A DNA stretch of 64,000 nucleotides from Erpobdella octoculata (GCA_963978895.1 OZ022247.1:2808952-2872951), one strand, 5' to 3'. Shown: positions 10,800-23,513, numbered from the stretch's first letter. Made by a program: numbers and translations. Notes: generated by a model not told the origin, from the sequence alone.

Positions 10800-11130
10800 A
10801 CGGTTTTCGTCACAAGGGGTGATGGCGGGCGTGGACCGAACAGGGTACTGGGTGCACTAACACACGGGGTAGCACCATAATGAAGAAAACAATACTAATG
10901 TTTATGAATCTGTGTCACAATGAGAATGTTTATCTGCATCGTTTCAGCCCAGTGACAAACACGTATTATTTTACCGTCCTCGGTAATAAACTTGTTATGA
11001 GGACCAGAGTTTATCCTCCCCCACACCTTCCGATCATCGATTTTTTTAAAGGGGGGAGGCAAGTCACCAAGGGGCTGACACCATTAGTTACCGTACTGGG
11101 TGACACCGTTCATGAAAACGCTGAAAAAAT
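10800..11130. mobile_element. DNA-transposon remnant, 'GGGTGACACC' family
   Basis: The start (GGTGATGGCGGGCGTGG...CACGGGGTAGCACC) and end (ACACCATTAGTTACCG, ACTGGGTGACACC) match the start (57905-57960) and end (59138-59172) of the element at 57894-59187. It is shortened and lacks clear termini. Confidence 0.5.
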
Positions 11131-11224
11131 TTCAAAAACGATAAAATCGATTGTTTTAAAACGAAGCGAAAAATCGAAGTTCGTTTATTTTCCCCTTGAC
11201 TGTTTCACTGAATTTTAGCGGCCA

Positions 11225-11980
11225 TTTTTATTTTTGAATGACTTAGTATGCTCAGAAAAATTTAAAAGTAAACAAAATTTAATAATAATAATAATAATAA
11301 TTATTTATAATAATAATGATAAAAATAGTAATGATAATAAAAAAAAATAATAACAATATGCTCACATTTAAATTAAATTTCTGGTTTTAATTTATCTGTA
11401 TATTTTCATTCGAGCAATAAATCAGCGCCGTTTCGTCGGATGCAAAATTTTTATAATCGTCTCAAAATACGACGATTGCATATTTTTTTTAAGTTTTTTT
11501 ATTTATTTCTAAAGATTAAATCAATTTAAACCAAAACTCGTAAGTATGACACGGATAAATATTTTTTTTTATTGTATCGCATTCACATTTAATCTATAAG
11601 TGTTCAGCGAAAGTGACAAGATTCGATTGAAAAGAAATGAAAACCAAGAAACTGGAAAAAGAAAGGATCGCATGAATAAAATATATTAACAAACAGTCAC
11701 TATTTTCAATATTTAATCAGCCATCAACACTTTGTTTTCATAATCATAATCATAATCATAATCACAATAATAATAATAATAATAATCATCATAATCACAA
11801 TTATAATAATCATCATCATCATCATCATCACTCTCATCATCATCATAACCACTATGCACACAGGATTCTATTACTTTCATCTTTCTTCTCCGTTATTTCT
11901 TGGATTATAGTCGTTGTGACCCCCACAGACGAGCTTCTGACAGCACCATTACTGACGCTGTTGCCGTTGTTTCTTATGAT
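11225..11980. other. AT-rich DNA with AAT and ATC repeats, no gene
   Basis: AAT run at 11280-11330 and ATC/ATA runs at 11740-11850. On the minus strand a possible polyadenylation signal for the GPCR gene (TTTATT on plus) lies near 11568. It is distant and unconfirmed. Confidence 0.5.
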
Positions 11981-11984
11981 CAGA

Positions 11985-12014
11985 ATTGTCATCATCATCA
12001 TCATCAGCATCGTC

Positions 12015-12046
<32 letters not shown>

Positions 12047-12222
12047 CATCATCAATCATCATCATCGTCGTCGTCGTCGTCGTCGTCATCGTCATCATCA
12101 ACATCATTATCAACATCATCATCATCACCACAATCATCATCATCATCATCATCGTCATCATCACCACCACCACCACCACCACCATCATCATCATCATCGT
12201 CATCGTCATCATCACGATAGCG
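11985..12222. repeat. (ATC)n/(GTC)n trinucleotide tract
   Basis: Imperfect ATC, GTC and ACC triplets ending about 20 bases from the GPCR stop codon, so it would sit in the GPCR 3' UTR. Confidence 0.95.
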
Positions 12223-12244
12223 TGAGTCACCGGGATCAGTTAGC

Positions 12245-14137
12245 TCAGAAAGCGTTCATCGTCACAAACTTCATGTGTCTCTCGTCGGTCCTTCTGTTCT
12301 GAATGACGCCGTAGTTGTCGACGTCAGTGCGCGATCCGTCGAAAGCTCCTCTCAAATTATGCAGCTTCACCTGCTGCTGCTGCTGCTGATTTCTATGCGC
12401 CTGGTGCGTCTTCGGCTGCTGGCTGATCTTCTTGGCTTGCTTGCAGCGCAGCATCTTGCGCAAGGCCATGCGAAACTTCGAGCCGGTGAGGCAGTACAGG
12501 AAGAAGTTAGCCGAGTGGTTGACGAAGTAGAGAAGGTTGACGACGGCGAAGGCCAGTCTTATTGGTCCCAGTTTGTCGTAGTCGTGGTCGTGCTTGATGT
12601 TCTGGAAGAGACTTTCCTGGAGGATGAAGTAAACGCCACTAGGAGCGTTTGTAACCAGAAACATGACACCCAAGCCGAAAAGCATTGCAGTGAACGGAGC
12701 AAGTATCTGGTCTCTCTTGCGCACGGAGAACTTCTTACGCAGTGGAGTGCCGCCGGTTGTAGTAGCTGCAGCCTGGAACGACATTTTCGGCGCGCCGAAG
12801 TTTTGTCCGCGCTGCTGCTGCTGTTGCGTTTTCCAGCCGGTCGGTAGCTGATCTCTGACGCGTCCTCCGGTCGTAGCAGCTTCTTGATTCGAGCGTCCGA
12901 CGAATTTGAACTTCAAAAAGCTGTCGCTGTCTGAAAACTTCTCCAGCTTCAGTCTCCTCTTCGACAAGTCTCGCTCGATTAAATCGTCGTACTCTGCTCT
13001 CGTTAACTCCCGCTCGTCTCTCGAGAACCTCGGCGGACTAGGAAATGCATCGCAGCACCGTCCGACATCCGTTCCGGGGTTGTTTTTTCCGGCCTTGTTT
13101 CCCTTCCTGGCTCGCTTTTCCTGACCCTGATTGACGTAGTCTTCCGCGGACAATTTGAGATTGAGGCAAGATGCACTGCGTTTTCCTCTTTCGCCGGCTT
13201 TCTCGCTGAAATCGTTCCTGTCAGCTCTCAATTCGAAGCTATTTAAAACGTTCAGCCGCACTTCCTCGGCTGAACTATTCTCCTTATTGGAATGCCTAGC
13301 CACGGGCCGGTGCCTGTTCAGGTTACGTGCCGACACCGTCCTCCAGACGCAGATGGCGATGAGAATGTTGAAGAAGGCAATGGCTAAGAAAGGTATGGCC
13401 ACCGATAGGAAGAAGTCCAGCCACGGCCATACCGTCGTGGAAAAATGGCTTTTTGGATTCTTGAAGTAACACTGCGGGGATGGTATGAGCGACCCTGAGT
13501 TAGAATTGGCGATTGTGCTGGTGTTGAAAGCGTAGCTAATGTTAAAAGCAGCAGTGATTATAGTAGTAGTAGTAGTAGTTGCAGGTGTTGTCGACGTCGT
13601 TGCACTGAAGTTGTCATTGTTGAGCGTCGTTGTCGTCGTCGATGATGCTGTTGAGTTGTCGTTCTCTGTAAATCCGACCGTCCAGAAAAAGTGAGCATTT
13701 ATGAGACAGATCACGCTGGAAAGAAGAAACCAGATGAAAACCACTTTGCTCCTGGTCAGTCTCGATTTAACCGTGAGAGGACAGAGGACGGATACGGCCC
13801 TTTCGACGGTCACCATGACAACTGTCCAGGAGCTCAGGTGGCTCAGATAGTAAGCGAGAAAAGCCTGAACCTTACAGCCGAAACTGAAGAAAAGCGTTCT
13901 GACTTCGACTCCGTCCGTCAGGTAGAAGATCCAGTGACGCAGCAAGGAGACCACCAAGACGCCAGTGTCGACCACGGCCAAAGCACTGAGTCCGAACGCG
14001 GCAGAGTTCTTGGCGAACGAGGGACTGACCAGTACTATGAGACTGAGGCAGTTCCCGAAGACTCCCACGATAAGAAGGACCGGACTGAAGAAAAGCCAGA
14101 GAGAGGCGGCGAGGTTGTGTTCGAAGTCGCTTTCCAT
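12245..14137 (-). CDS. Class A (rhodopsin-family) G-protein-coupled receptor, peptide-receptor-like orphan
   Basis: A 630-residue single-exon receptor. The ATG at 14137 is fixed by an in-frame TGA two codons upstream. Seven hydrophobic segments are visible. TM1 carries GNCLSL (about 28-33), TM2 an Asp at 57, and TM3 a Cys at 88 and ERA (112-114) in place of DRY. TM4 is followed by a long extracellular loop 2 rich in Thr/Asn/Ser with its Cys in SPQCYF. TM5 lies near 235-260. Intracellular loop 3 is about 190 residues and basic. TM6 near 470-500 has VTNAPSGVYF, and TM7 near 540-560 has NHSANFFLYCLTGSKFR in place of NPxxY. Such receptors sit in the plasma membrane and signal through G proteins. 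The ligand cannot be read from sequence; neuropeptide receptors of protostomes are the closest style. Codon use is GC-richer than the surroundings. Poly-Thr and poly-Gln runs reflect coding microsatellites. Confidence 0.9.
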   Translation of the reverse strand: MESDFEHNLAASLWLFFSPVLLIVGVFGNCLSLIVLVSPSFAKNSAAFGLSALAVVDTGVLVVSLLRHWIFYLTDGVEVRTLFFSFGCKVQAFLAYYLSHLSSWTVVMVTVERAVSVLCPLTVKSRLTRSKVVFIWFLLSSVICLINAHFFWTVGFTENDNSTASSTTTTTLNNDNFSATTSTTPATTTTTTIITAAFNISYAFNTSTIANSNSGSLIPSPQCYFKNPKSHFSTTVWPWLDFFLSVAIPFLAIAFFNILIAICVWRTVSARNLNRHRPVARHSNKENSSAEEVRLNVLNSFELRADRNDFSEKAGERGKRSASCLNLKLSAEDYVNQGQEKRARKGNKAGKNNPGTDVGRCCDAFPSPPRFSRDERELTRAEYDDLIERDLSKRRLKLEKFSDSDSFLKFKFVGRSNQEAATTGGRVRDQLPTGWKTQQQQQRGQNFGAPKMSFQAAATTTGGTPLRKKFSVRKRDQILAPFTAMLFGLGVMFLVTNAPSGVYFILQESLFQNIKHDHDYDKLGPIRLAFAVVNLLYFVNHSANFFLYCLTGSKFRMALRKMLRCKQAKKISQQPKTHQAHRNQQQQQQVKLHNLRGAFDGSRTDVDNYGVIQNRRTDERHMKFVTMNAF

Positions 14138-14147
14138 GGGTAGTCAT

Positions 14148-15590
14148 GGGTCTCTCCTGTTTCAGCTTCTATTGTTGATGGAACGTCTGAAAGTGATGAA
14201 AAAGGTTTTTGAGTTAAAAATAGGTTATTTTATTTTAACGAAATCAAATTTTCACCGAAACATTGTTTTTACCGACTGTTCGATGATATACCGAATGCAA
14301 AAATCTAATCGAAACCTCTACTATCTATTTTCTGCGTAAAGTAAAATATATCTTCTTGTTTACAATTGTGGTACATTTTATAATAACGATCTAATTATAT
14401 GTCAACATATACTTCTCTGAATTAAAAAAAAATTGAGGAAAAAACCTGGAAAATAAAGAGTATTAATGTTTTTAAAATAAACGTTAGGTGCTGTCCAAGT
14501 AGGCAATTAAAATTATTTCAAGAAGCTACGCTAGACGGCACTACTACCGAATTAATAGCATTTAAACGATTCAATTAAAGTTTCATAGATCTAGCCGAAG
14601 AATGAAGATAAAGTGGCAATTTTATGACTATTTATCTTAATAATATGCAGTTATGTATTTTAAAAGTGATTTGATTGTTGAGTATTTGTAGTTTCACCAG
14701 ACAAATTTAAGTATTTGTTTCGATTAGAAGTTAGCCAAGTTGGACTGTGTGTAACTCGATAAAATGAGATACAACTGAACCGATTTTAAAGAAATTTGGC
14801 ATAATTTATCAGTTTTTCACGCTGATTTCGGAAATAAAATTACTTTTGAGGTTTAAACATTTGTTTGGTCTTTTTTCTTTCTTTTTTTTATATTTTTCGT
14901 CCGACAGGCTTCGAATCTAGTTATAGACTACATACACTAACATACAAGTGATAGCTAAACTACAAGAAAAACACTGTTTTCTCATATTCAAAGCATTAGC
15001 ACAATATACGTGTCACATAATCGCATATTCAAAGCCCAATACGTGTCACATGTGTTCGATATTTGCATGGCGTGCAAGCAATCACAGAGAGCAGTACAAC
15101 AAGGAAACGTTCAACCGTCGTACGAGCATAATCGATTAACGATTGATACAAATCATCGGCGCCGGCGCTAAAAGAAGAGCTGATTCCACGTACGGCGCTA
15201 AAACATTCGATTCGATTTCTTTTCTCTTTCTTTTTTTCTTTTTTTTTCTGCATTTCTTCCCTTCCCGCAAGCCTCATTTCGACACCTGATTGACGTTTAA
15301 AATCTCGATTCGATTTTTTTTCTCTCTCTCGCGGATGTTTTCCGGTTTTTTGTGTGTTTTAAACTTCAAAAAATGCTAGACGTTTGCTAATGCGATTATC
15401 GATTTGAGTGCTGGAATGAAGTTGGAAGAAGAAGAAAAAGAAGAAAAAACGCAATAGATTTATTTTAATGCTTGAGAAAACCCGTCTGAAGGGTGCCTGT
15501 TAGTCAGTGTTAGTCAACAAAAGGAGGTTTTTTTAAATTCATTTTATTCTAGAAAGGTTATAACAAAAAGTTAAAATCTTTTTTAACTTT
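14148..15590. other. Upstream flank of the GPCR and AT-rich intergenic DNA
   Basis: No further exon is recognised. 14735-14930 includes a degraded transposon-like phrase (TACAACTGAACCGATTTTAAAGAAATTTGG) similar in style to the Helitron heads at 5840 and 49050. A TTTCTTTTTTTC pyrimidine run lies near 15220-15250. Confidence 0.5.
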
Positions 15591-15593
15591 CAA

Positions 15594-15950
15594 TATATGT
15601 CTCTGCAGGCATCCACATAAGCAATTACACGTGCATCAACACAGGTATCCACATAAGTATATACAACACAGGTATCCACATAAGCAATTACACGTGCATC
15701 AACACAGGTATCCACATAAGTATATACAACACAGGTATCCACAAAAGAATTTACAACACAGGTATCCACATGATTATTTACAACACAGGTATCCACATAA
15801 GTATTTACAACACAGGTATCCACAAACTTATTTACAACACAGGTATCCACATAAGTATTTACACATGCATCAACACAGGTATCCACATAAGTATTTACAC
15901 ATGCATCAACACAGGTATCCACATAAGTATCTTAACAGGTATTTCTATAC
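15594..15950. repeat. Minisatellite, unit around CAGGTATCCACATAAG
   Basis: About 12 copies of a 27-bp core (ACAACACAGGTATCCACATAAGTATTT) with a longer composite unit that includes ACACGTGCATCA. Long frames on both strands are by-products of unit lengths divisible by three. Confidence 0.9.
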
Positions 15951-16329
15951 TTTACCTACAAGTTAGTTAATATACCACCCAGTTGTTATCGTATTCTTAA
16001 ACAAAAATCTACTTGACAAAAAACACCTTGATCAATCTGTACAAAACAAGCTCTATGTAATTTTAAAAAAAATAGAAATGGCTGTATGTAGGAAGCATCT
16101 AAGTACTTCCGGTCGTGGATCATGATTTGATCTTTTCAACTTTCCCTCCTCCTTTCTCCAGGCTTGGGACTGGCTTGCAAAATCAAAGCGGAGTTCCTTT
16201 GTAATAAATATTTGTATGTATATGTCTATAACAGTGTAGTTGATTTATGGTGCGAGGTTTAATTTTAATATAATTATAAAATTTGAACGTCAGACTGTTT
16301 TTCGTGAAAGAAACTGGGATGGAACAATC

Positions 16330-16565
16330 AATGGTTAAATCCCGGCAGAGGTAGACATGGGTTCATACTTGGCCACCCAATCCAATCCAACTCGACCCAT
16401 CCGAAAAGTTAAATTTTCTAACCCAACCCAACCTAGCCCACAGTAAAAATCGTTTTATAATTTTTTTTTATTTCAACTCAACCCGACCAACGCATATGCC
16501 AAAAAAGTTAGACCCAACCCAACCCATGGATCAACCCAACCCATCCCATGTCCACCTGGGGGTCA
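16330..16565 (+). repeat. Dispersed repeat with CCCAACCC runs
   Basis: The order (AGAGGTAGACATGGGTTCATACTTGG, then CCAACCCAACC) is found as a reverse complement at 21540-21785 and more loosely at 58440-58560. It is probably a transposable-element end. No coding. Confidence 0.5.
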
Positions 16566-18354
16566 TTGGGCCTGTAAGAAGCAGCGAAATCAGCTTCCTG
16601 GTTCGATTTCGATTCCATTATATACCTTGTATAACTTATGTAGGATCTATAAATATATTTCAATTAATATTTCCTTTAAAGGGTTTCGTTTTTAAGACTC
16701 TTTTTTTACATCACTCGGCTCTTTCAGGGGTTGTGAGCAATTCGAGTGACATCTGGGGAGTTTGAAGAAAGTTAAATCAAAGAGCCGCGAAATTGAATTC
16801 TGAGAAAAATAGAGACATTAAAATTTATACCGGCTTTCACTTCAATGAATTTTAAAATCGGATTCGAAAGTTTCATAAAAGTCAGATAATAACGTTTATA
16901 TTGAAAAAAAGTTCTTTCAAATAATTATTACATAATAGATACTTTTAAAATTAAATCTATGGTTGATATGGTGACGAGACAGGATGAAGAGACCCAACAA
17001 TCCGCGGACCCCCCCGACCCCTATTTCTTAGGGAGCCTGTTTTTCCTTTCAAAATTCTGGGGGTTGTCTAAAAGCAAATGCATTTATGTAACTTCTAGAA
17101 ATAAGTAGTTTTTAAATTTATTTCGAATAGAAAGAATTTCGCGACAGTGAAACGTTTTCGCTCGAAGATGCAGGAAATAACAATTTACCATTTTTAAAAT
17201 TACAATCACACTTAAAAACAAATATTACTCTGTAAAAAATACTTTATTTTGTCAATAAATATTACTAGTAAGCAAAAGTAATCTTGTAAAAGTAATTTTG
17301 CAAAAAATAACTGTAATTTTGTGAAATAATTGTGGTTTATTAAAAACAAATGTAATTTTCAAATAAATGTATTTTTTCACTTGAATATTAATTTTAAAAA
17401 AAATCAGTTTTTTTTCATTAAATTGTTTCTTTGGTTCCTGCTGGAAGCAAATTTCTTCCTCCAGGATTGACTTGATTCATAGATCTACAACGTGGTCAGG
17501 ATTTCCGTTTTATGTTATTTAGAGATTGTAATATAAATCGTCTAATTAATTTATTTGAAGAAAAAAAAACAAAATTAAATTGAAAATTGATTTTACCACG
17601 TTTTACTCAAATTGCTTTTTTACAATTACGTAACATATGTAAATATCTGTCAACATTTTTGTGGTAAAAATAAATAAATATATTAATAGGGGAAGGTGGG
17701 GCAAATTGACGTATACGTTTCATTCAAACAATCTCTCACATAGCAAATGCTTAACAAAATGATTGCAATACTTTTTCATAAATACACAATTCAAGATAGT
17801 TAGAAAAAAAAAAATTTATCAAAAATTTCTTTCATAGATTTGTCTAATTTTATAAATTTAAATTAAATTCTCAAAAGAAATTAACCTCCGATTGGTTGTG
17901 GCTACTCCAGTTGCAATGCAGTGACTCAGATTTAAAAAAAGAAGTTAAATTTTTAATCTAGCATATATATTGTTGTCGATGGCATTAAAGCGGCTGAAAT
18001 TAACGAAAAATTATCGAATAATTTAGTTGTTCTCTGCTTCGTCCGTCAGTTGAAGAAATAACGGAATTTCGCATCCCGTGGTAAGTTCGTTCACGTTTCC
18101 CGTTCTTATTTACGGACGGTTGTTGTGTGTCCGTTCTTAAATGAAAACCAGAACCGAATTACGGAATCGAATTAGTGAACCGAATGCTGTTGGCGTCTGT
18201 ATAGTACTGTACTGTGAAATAAATCTAAGTTATAAACATCGGCTCAATATTTACATTAAGATTGGATCGCAACAGAACTATAAAAAGTGCCACCACACGC
18301 ACGCAACAACAACACGAACTGAATTGGAATGGCGCATGCCTGCTCCGTCGCTTG

Positions 18355-18355
<1 letters not shown>
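16566..18355. other. AT-rich intergenic DNA, no gene seen
   Basis: No frame with recognisable content. Homopolymer C runs at about 17010 and a GGGGAAGGTGGGGC phrase at 17691 look like transposon debris. Confidence 0.5.
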
Positions 18356-18398
<43 letters not shown>

Positions 18399-18735
18399 TC
18401 TCCATCTCTTTCTCTCTCTCTATCTCTCTCTCGCACATAAACACACACACACACGAGAGCTCAAGCATACGTACATGCAATCACATACATTCACATGCTT
18501 GAGCACACGCATGCAAATTCTTACACGTACACAGAGACACATACACACAGAGAGACACATACACACAGAAACACATACACACATAGAGACATATACACAT
18601 AGAGACACATACACACAGAGACACATACACACAGAGAAACACATACACACACACAGAGACACATACACACAGAGAGTCACATACACACAGAGGAACACAT
18701 GCAAACACATACGCACACAAAAACACATATTCAAA
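18356..18735. repeat. (TC)n tract followed by (CA/GA) repeats
   Basis: (TC)n at 18356-18435, then about 290 bases of ACACAGAGACACATAC-type repeats. Frames on both strands are low-complexity. Confidence 0.9.
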
Positions 18736-18884
18736 CACGTCACATGTGTTGATGACGCTTATTAGAAATAATAAACACAATGATAAACATGTACAACGTC
18801 AAATTATATATTTTTTCTATATAACTTGTTAATAAAGCGGCTTTTATGAAGTAAATCCTAAGCCGAAATCAACAGGGTGGGGAG

Positions 18885-19015
18885 AACTTCAAGGGTGGAC
18901 AGATGGGGGGTACTTCAAGGGTGTACAGATGGGGGGTACTTCAAGGGTGGACAGATGGGGGGAACTTCAAGGGTGGACAGATGGGGGGGGGGGGTACTTC
19001 AAGGGTGGACAGATG
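18885..19015. repeat. Minisatellite, unit GGGTACTTCAAGGGTGGACAGAT
   Basis: Five units of about 27-28 bases, with a poly-G run at about 18980-18993. Confidence 0.9.
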
Positions 19016-19217
19016 GCACAGCTGAGATGGATCAGCTGTAAAATTCTCAATCAAACTCCAACAGTCTTTGAACGATTACGCTAAAGCCGTTCGCAGTACT
19101 TCTTCATCCATTCATGAATATTGATGAAACAAAACAAACAAAACGTGCGTGACTGACTTCTTTTTTTCCGCTTCGCTTGCGCGTGTGATTTGAGATAACA
19201 GATAATCAGGATAATCA

Positions 19218-19590
19218 GATATTATCAGATCAAGGACGATGATGTCACGAATGATTAACGATTATTGATTACGTAATGAATGTTTAATTGATGATGTAAT
19301 GAATAATTAATCATATATTTGATGACGTCATGAATAACTAATTATTTAATTGATGACGTGTGAATAATTATTGATATAATTAATGACGTCATGAATAATT
19401 AATTATATAATTGATGACTGCATGAATAATTAATTATTGAATTGAAGACGTCATGAATAATTATTGATATAGTTAATGACGTCATGAATAATTAATTATA
19501 TAATTGATGACTGCATGAATAATTATTTATATATTTGATGACGTCATGAATAATTTGGAATTAATTGCTGACGTCATGAATATATTACCT
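19218..19590. repeat. Minisatellite carrying CRE-like TGACGTCA sites
   Basis: About ten units of roughly 30-38 bases of the form TTGATGACGTCATGAATAA plus AT-rich spacer. Six contain the palindromic CRE octamer TGACGTCA or one-base variants; others read TGACTGCA. CREB/ATF-type bZIP proteins bind this octamer in animals. No gene is adjacent. Confidence 0.85.
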
Positions 19591-20009
19591 TTAATCTCAC
19601 CAATAAAAATTGTGGTCACAAAATTGAGGAATAAAAAAAAAACCATTACGAACATCGGAGGTTGCTTTTATATTATTAAAATGGTTGATCCTTATCGATC
19701 CCTTCAATGACCGCACTCCCCCTACCCCATTATCTCAAATATTTTTATTCCTTTCTGCTCCGTATTTTCAAAAGCGAGGACCCCCAACTAAGAAAAAAAA
19801 ACTAAAAAATATTTTTTCTGCAGATCAAAACCGCTTGGTTGGACAAGTGGTTATGATGATGATGATGTGATGAAGTGCGCTTTTTCTTTTTCCACTCGTG
19901 TCACTTGATTTGATTTGTGAAATAAATAATTAAATCTAGAAAGTCAAGTGCTTATTGGAGGAGATCCATTTCATTTCTTTGATGTGGCAGTGCTCCTTCT
20001 TCAACTTCA

Positions 20010-20095
20010 TTTCATCTTCATCGTCATCTTCATCATCATCGTCGTCGTCATCATCATCGTCGTCGTCATCATCATCGTCGTCGTCATCATCATCG

Positions 20096-20127
<32 letters not shown>

Positions 20128-20146
20128 ATCATCATCATCATTTCCT
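20010..20146. repeat. (ATC)n/(GTC)n trinucleotide tract
   Basis: Alternating CATCATCATCGTCGTCGT blocks. Confidence 0.95.
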
Positions 20147-20895
20147 TTTTTCTTCTTCATTTCCTCTTTTTTCCTTCTCTTCCTGCTTCCACTTCTTTTA
20201 TTTTCTCAGCAGATCATGAATACATGAATAGAAGGAAGATAATAAAAAACAAATATCGAACAATCCCACTGGATGAAAATAGTAAATACATAAAACTGAC
20301 TCAGATAAAAACAATAAAGTGATAAGACAGATAAATAAATAAATAAATAAATCGGCAAGTAGAAAGCAGAAATAAGAATTTAAAGAAAAAAAAACTCGTC
20401 AGGAATAGCTTAAAAGTACGCCACCAAGGTTGAATCAGGTTAGCACGAGAAACCATAAATAACCATTTAAATGGAACAAATAAGAAAAAGAAAAAAATAA
20501 TAGCAAAACATCTGTTCGTAAACATGAATAGAAAAAGCAAAATCTAGTAAAAACGAAAATCTAGAAAGGAGACATCCGATGCTAAGTGGGAACTTTGTTT
20601 ACAAATAAAGGTTGAAACCAATGTTGAAACAGAATATAATCGACCATTCGGCCAATGCTAGGCCACCCGGGAGTTTCAATGCAAGGCCTATTAGGCTAAT
20701 CGTCATAATATTATTAGTTAATTGGTCGGAGGATGGTCGATAGAAGGAGATAAAAAGAAATGTAGGTCCAGATTCTCTCTTATCTGGCAGTCAAATATTT
20801 GCTAACCTCTAAAGGTTATTGAACCCTTCAGGAAATTCGCACTTCTCCTTGTTTGCAGGTCGTGGCGTTTTAATTATTTATTTATCTATTTATAT

Positions 20896-21042
<147 letters not shown>

Positions 21043-21424
21043 TACAATTACAATTATTTTTATTATTATCGGTGTATGTATTTTAGTATGATGTTAATAT
21101 ATATTTTTTTATTTATGAAATCTAGTTTAAATATTTTTTAGAAAGTTTTCATTATTAAAAATTTTTGTTGTCATAAAATGTATAATGTTAAATAGATAGA
21201 TTAATTTAGCTTCATATAAGTTCTTTGTCTAATTCAAGAAATTCAGAATCTAGGGAGGTATATTTTGTTAATATATAATCTTTTGTGGTGCGACTAAACG
21301 GATGTTTATAAACAAACTTAACAAAGGAATAATATTCTTTATGCCAATAAGAAAGTAAACAAAAAATATGAAATATAGACACTACATTAGAAAGACGTAA
21401 ACACATATTATTTAGAGAAACTAA

Positions 21425-21510
21425 AACATAGCCTGTACTGTAGAGGTGTACACACTGTACTGTAGAGGTGTACACACAGTACTGTAGAGGTGTACAAGTG
21501 TACACACTGT
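21425..21510. repeat. Short minisatellite, unit TACTGTAGAGGTGTACACAC
   Basis: Three to four units of about 21-22 bases. Confidence 0.8.
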
Positions 21511-21539
21511 GGACCATTGATAGCTGTCGGAATGTCGTG

Positions 21540-21790
21540 CCCGGTGGTGGACATTGGTTAAGTTGACCCATGGGTTGTGTTGGGACTGGATGGGTAAAGT
21601 CTAATTGTTTGACACCTGCGTGGATTGATTTGGTTTCAACTAAAATAAATAAAAAATTAATTTGAAAAAAAAAATTTAACTGTGGGTTGGGTTGTGTTGA
21701 AAAATTTAACGTTTCAGGTGAGTTGAGTAAGTTGTGGGTTTGGCTGGGTCACCAAATATTGACCCATGTCTATCTCTGGTCAAGCCACGA
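21540..21790 (-). repeat. Dispersed repeat, inverted copy of 16330-16565
   Basis: GGGTTGGGTTGTGTTG runs and ACCCATGTCTATCTCTG, the reverse complement of the earlier copy. Confidence 0.5.
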
Positions 21791-21982
21791 TGAGACACAT
21801 TCCACGCCAAGTTCAAATATATAATTACATTGCAACTCGCTCGGATGTGGAAATCAAATCTTACATTTATTTTCTTTTCTTTATTTACCGCTCCTTCAAG
21901 TAGCAAGCTTTTATTATTACGCTAAAAATAGCTCGCGCATAAGGGATCACTGAGTTCTAACTGCCACCAGGTGAGTAGGATT

Positions 21983-22350
21983 TCATCAAGCATGGACAGG
22001 TACCACAACATAGATAAGTACCACAACATAGATAGGTATCACAACATGGACAGGTACCTCATCATGGACAGGTACCTCAACATGGACAGGTACCACAACA
22101 TGGATAGGTACCTCAACATGGATAGGTACCTCAACATGGACAGGTACCACAACATGGACAGGTACCACAACATGGATAGGTACCTCAACATGGATAGGTA
22201 CCTCAACATGGACAGGTACCACAACATGGACAGGTACCACAACATGGACAGGTACCACAACATGGACAGGTACCTCAACATGGATAGGTACCTCAACATG
22301 GACAGGTACCACAATATAGATAGGTACCACAACATGGACAGGTACCACAC
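21983..22350. repeat. 18-bp minisatellite
   Basis: About 20 units of ACATGGACAGGTACC(A/T)C with G/A variants. The unit is divisible by three, giving false frames on both strands. Confidence 0.95.
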
Positions 22351-23513
22351 AGACCTTCACAGGCCCTGTCAGACCGCAAAACTAGTAGTTATTTTACTGA
22401 CTCAAATAAATTAAGTTGAAAATTCAGTCGAGAAAATCTTCATCAAAAACAAAACGCAAAAACCGATGCAACTGTTTAAAGCAGACGCAGAAAATAAAAG
22501 TTCTTTTATACTTTTGAATAATTGAGGACAATTCTCGCAATAATTGTGGAAACGCTTGAATATTTTAGTTAGATAAAATTTTACTAAAACAGATGTCTTG
22601 AGATACCCGACTTATGAAAACTAAAAGCTTGTTCTTCTGAATAAATTGACTAACAGGTGCTTAAAAATGAACTTAAATTCTAACTACGTCAACAACGATG
22701 TAACCTGATTTCCACAAACAAATTTCTTTCTTCTTAGAAATGTTGAAATAAAAACGTCTTTTATTGTTTCAATAATTAAAATTTTTGGCAATTTTTTGTC
22801 GCGTTTTTTGGAAGAAAATTAAAAATCTTTTGTTAGTGGGAGGTCGTCTCTTTGTCTAATCTTTATATCTATATAAAAAACATTTTAATTGGCGTTCCGA
22901 GAAATAGTTCGCATAAGGTACATGAATAATTTTTTCACTAATTACGTTCAAGTTTTTTTTTAATTAGTTTTTTTGTCGAAGAAAGGAATGTTGTAACTCT
23001 CTCTCTTTCTTTCTCTTTCCCTTTTTCTTTCTTTCATTCTTTTTCTTTCTTCTTTCTTTCTATTTTTCTTTTTCTCTAAAGTTATAAAGCTAATTCGATA
23101 ATAAATAGATTCACCCACATTAAAACTTAAAAGTGTTGCTAGAAAAGTGAAATTTCAACGCCAAACTGAACCTAAATATTCGAGATTGAAGAAAATGGAG
23201 CAAATAAACTTTTCATAATAAATTGTAATCCGATTAAAAAGATTGCACGCAGCAATAGAAGGGCTTTGTTTAGAATTAATTTCAAAGAAATTTAATTTAA
23301 TTTTCTTAGATAAATTTCGAATAATGAAAAAACAATTATTTTTATGTTATTTTTTTAATTATTTTTATGTTTTAGATTGAAAAAACAATTTTGAAAAAAA
23401 AATTACCCAACATGTTTTTCCGACTTGTTGACGTTAGAAAATTAACGTTTTTCCAGGTCAGTGAGACGATTTTCTTGGTCTCACGATGCCTCTTACACTA
23501 ATGAGGAGGTGCC
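22351..23513. other. AT-rich intergenic DNA, no gene seen
   Basis: No recognisable coding content. A pyrimidine-rich run lies at 22990-23080. Confidence 0.5.

Noticed and set aside
12275..12847. 190-residue plus-strand frame opposite the GPCR
   Set aside because: Antisense shadow of the GC-rich receptor gene.
15590..15970. Possible repeat protein, or CRISPR-like array because of regular repeats
   Set aside because: Units are contiguous with no unique spacers, in a eukaryotic setting; an ordinary minisatellite.
21971..22414. 147-residue frame of DRYHNM repeats
   Set aside because: 18-bp minisatellite open in frames on both strands.
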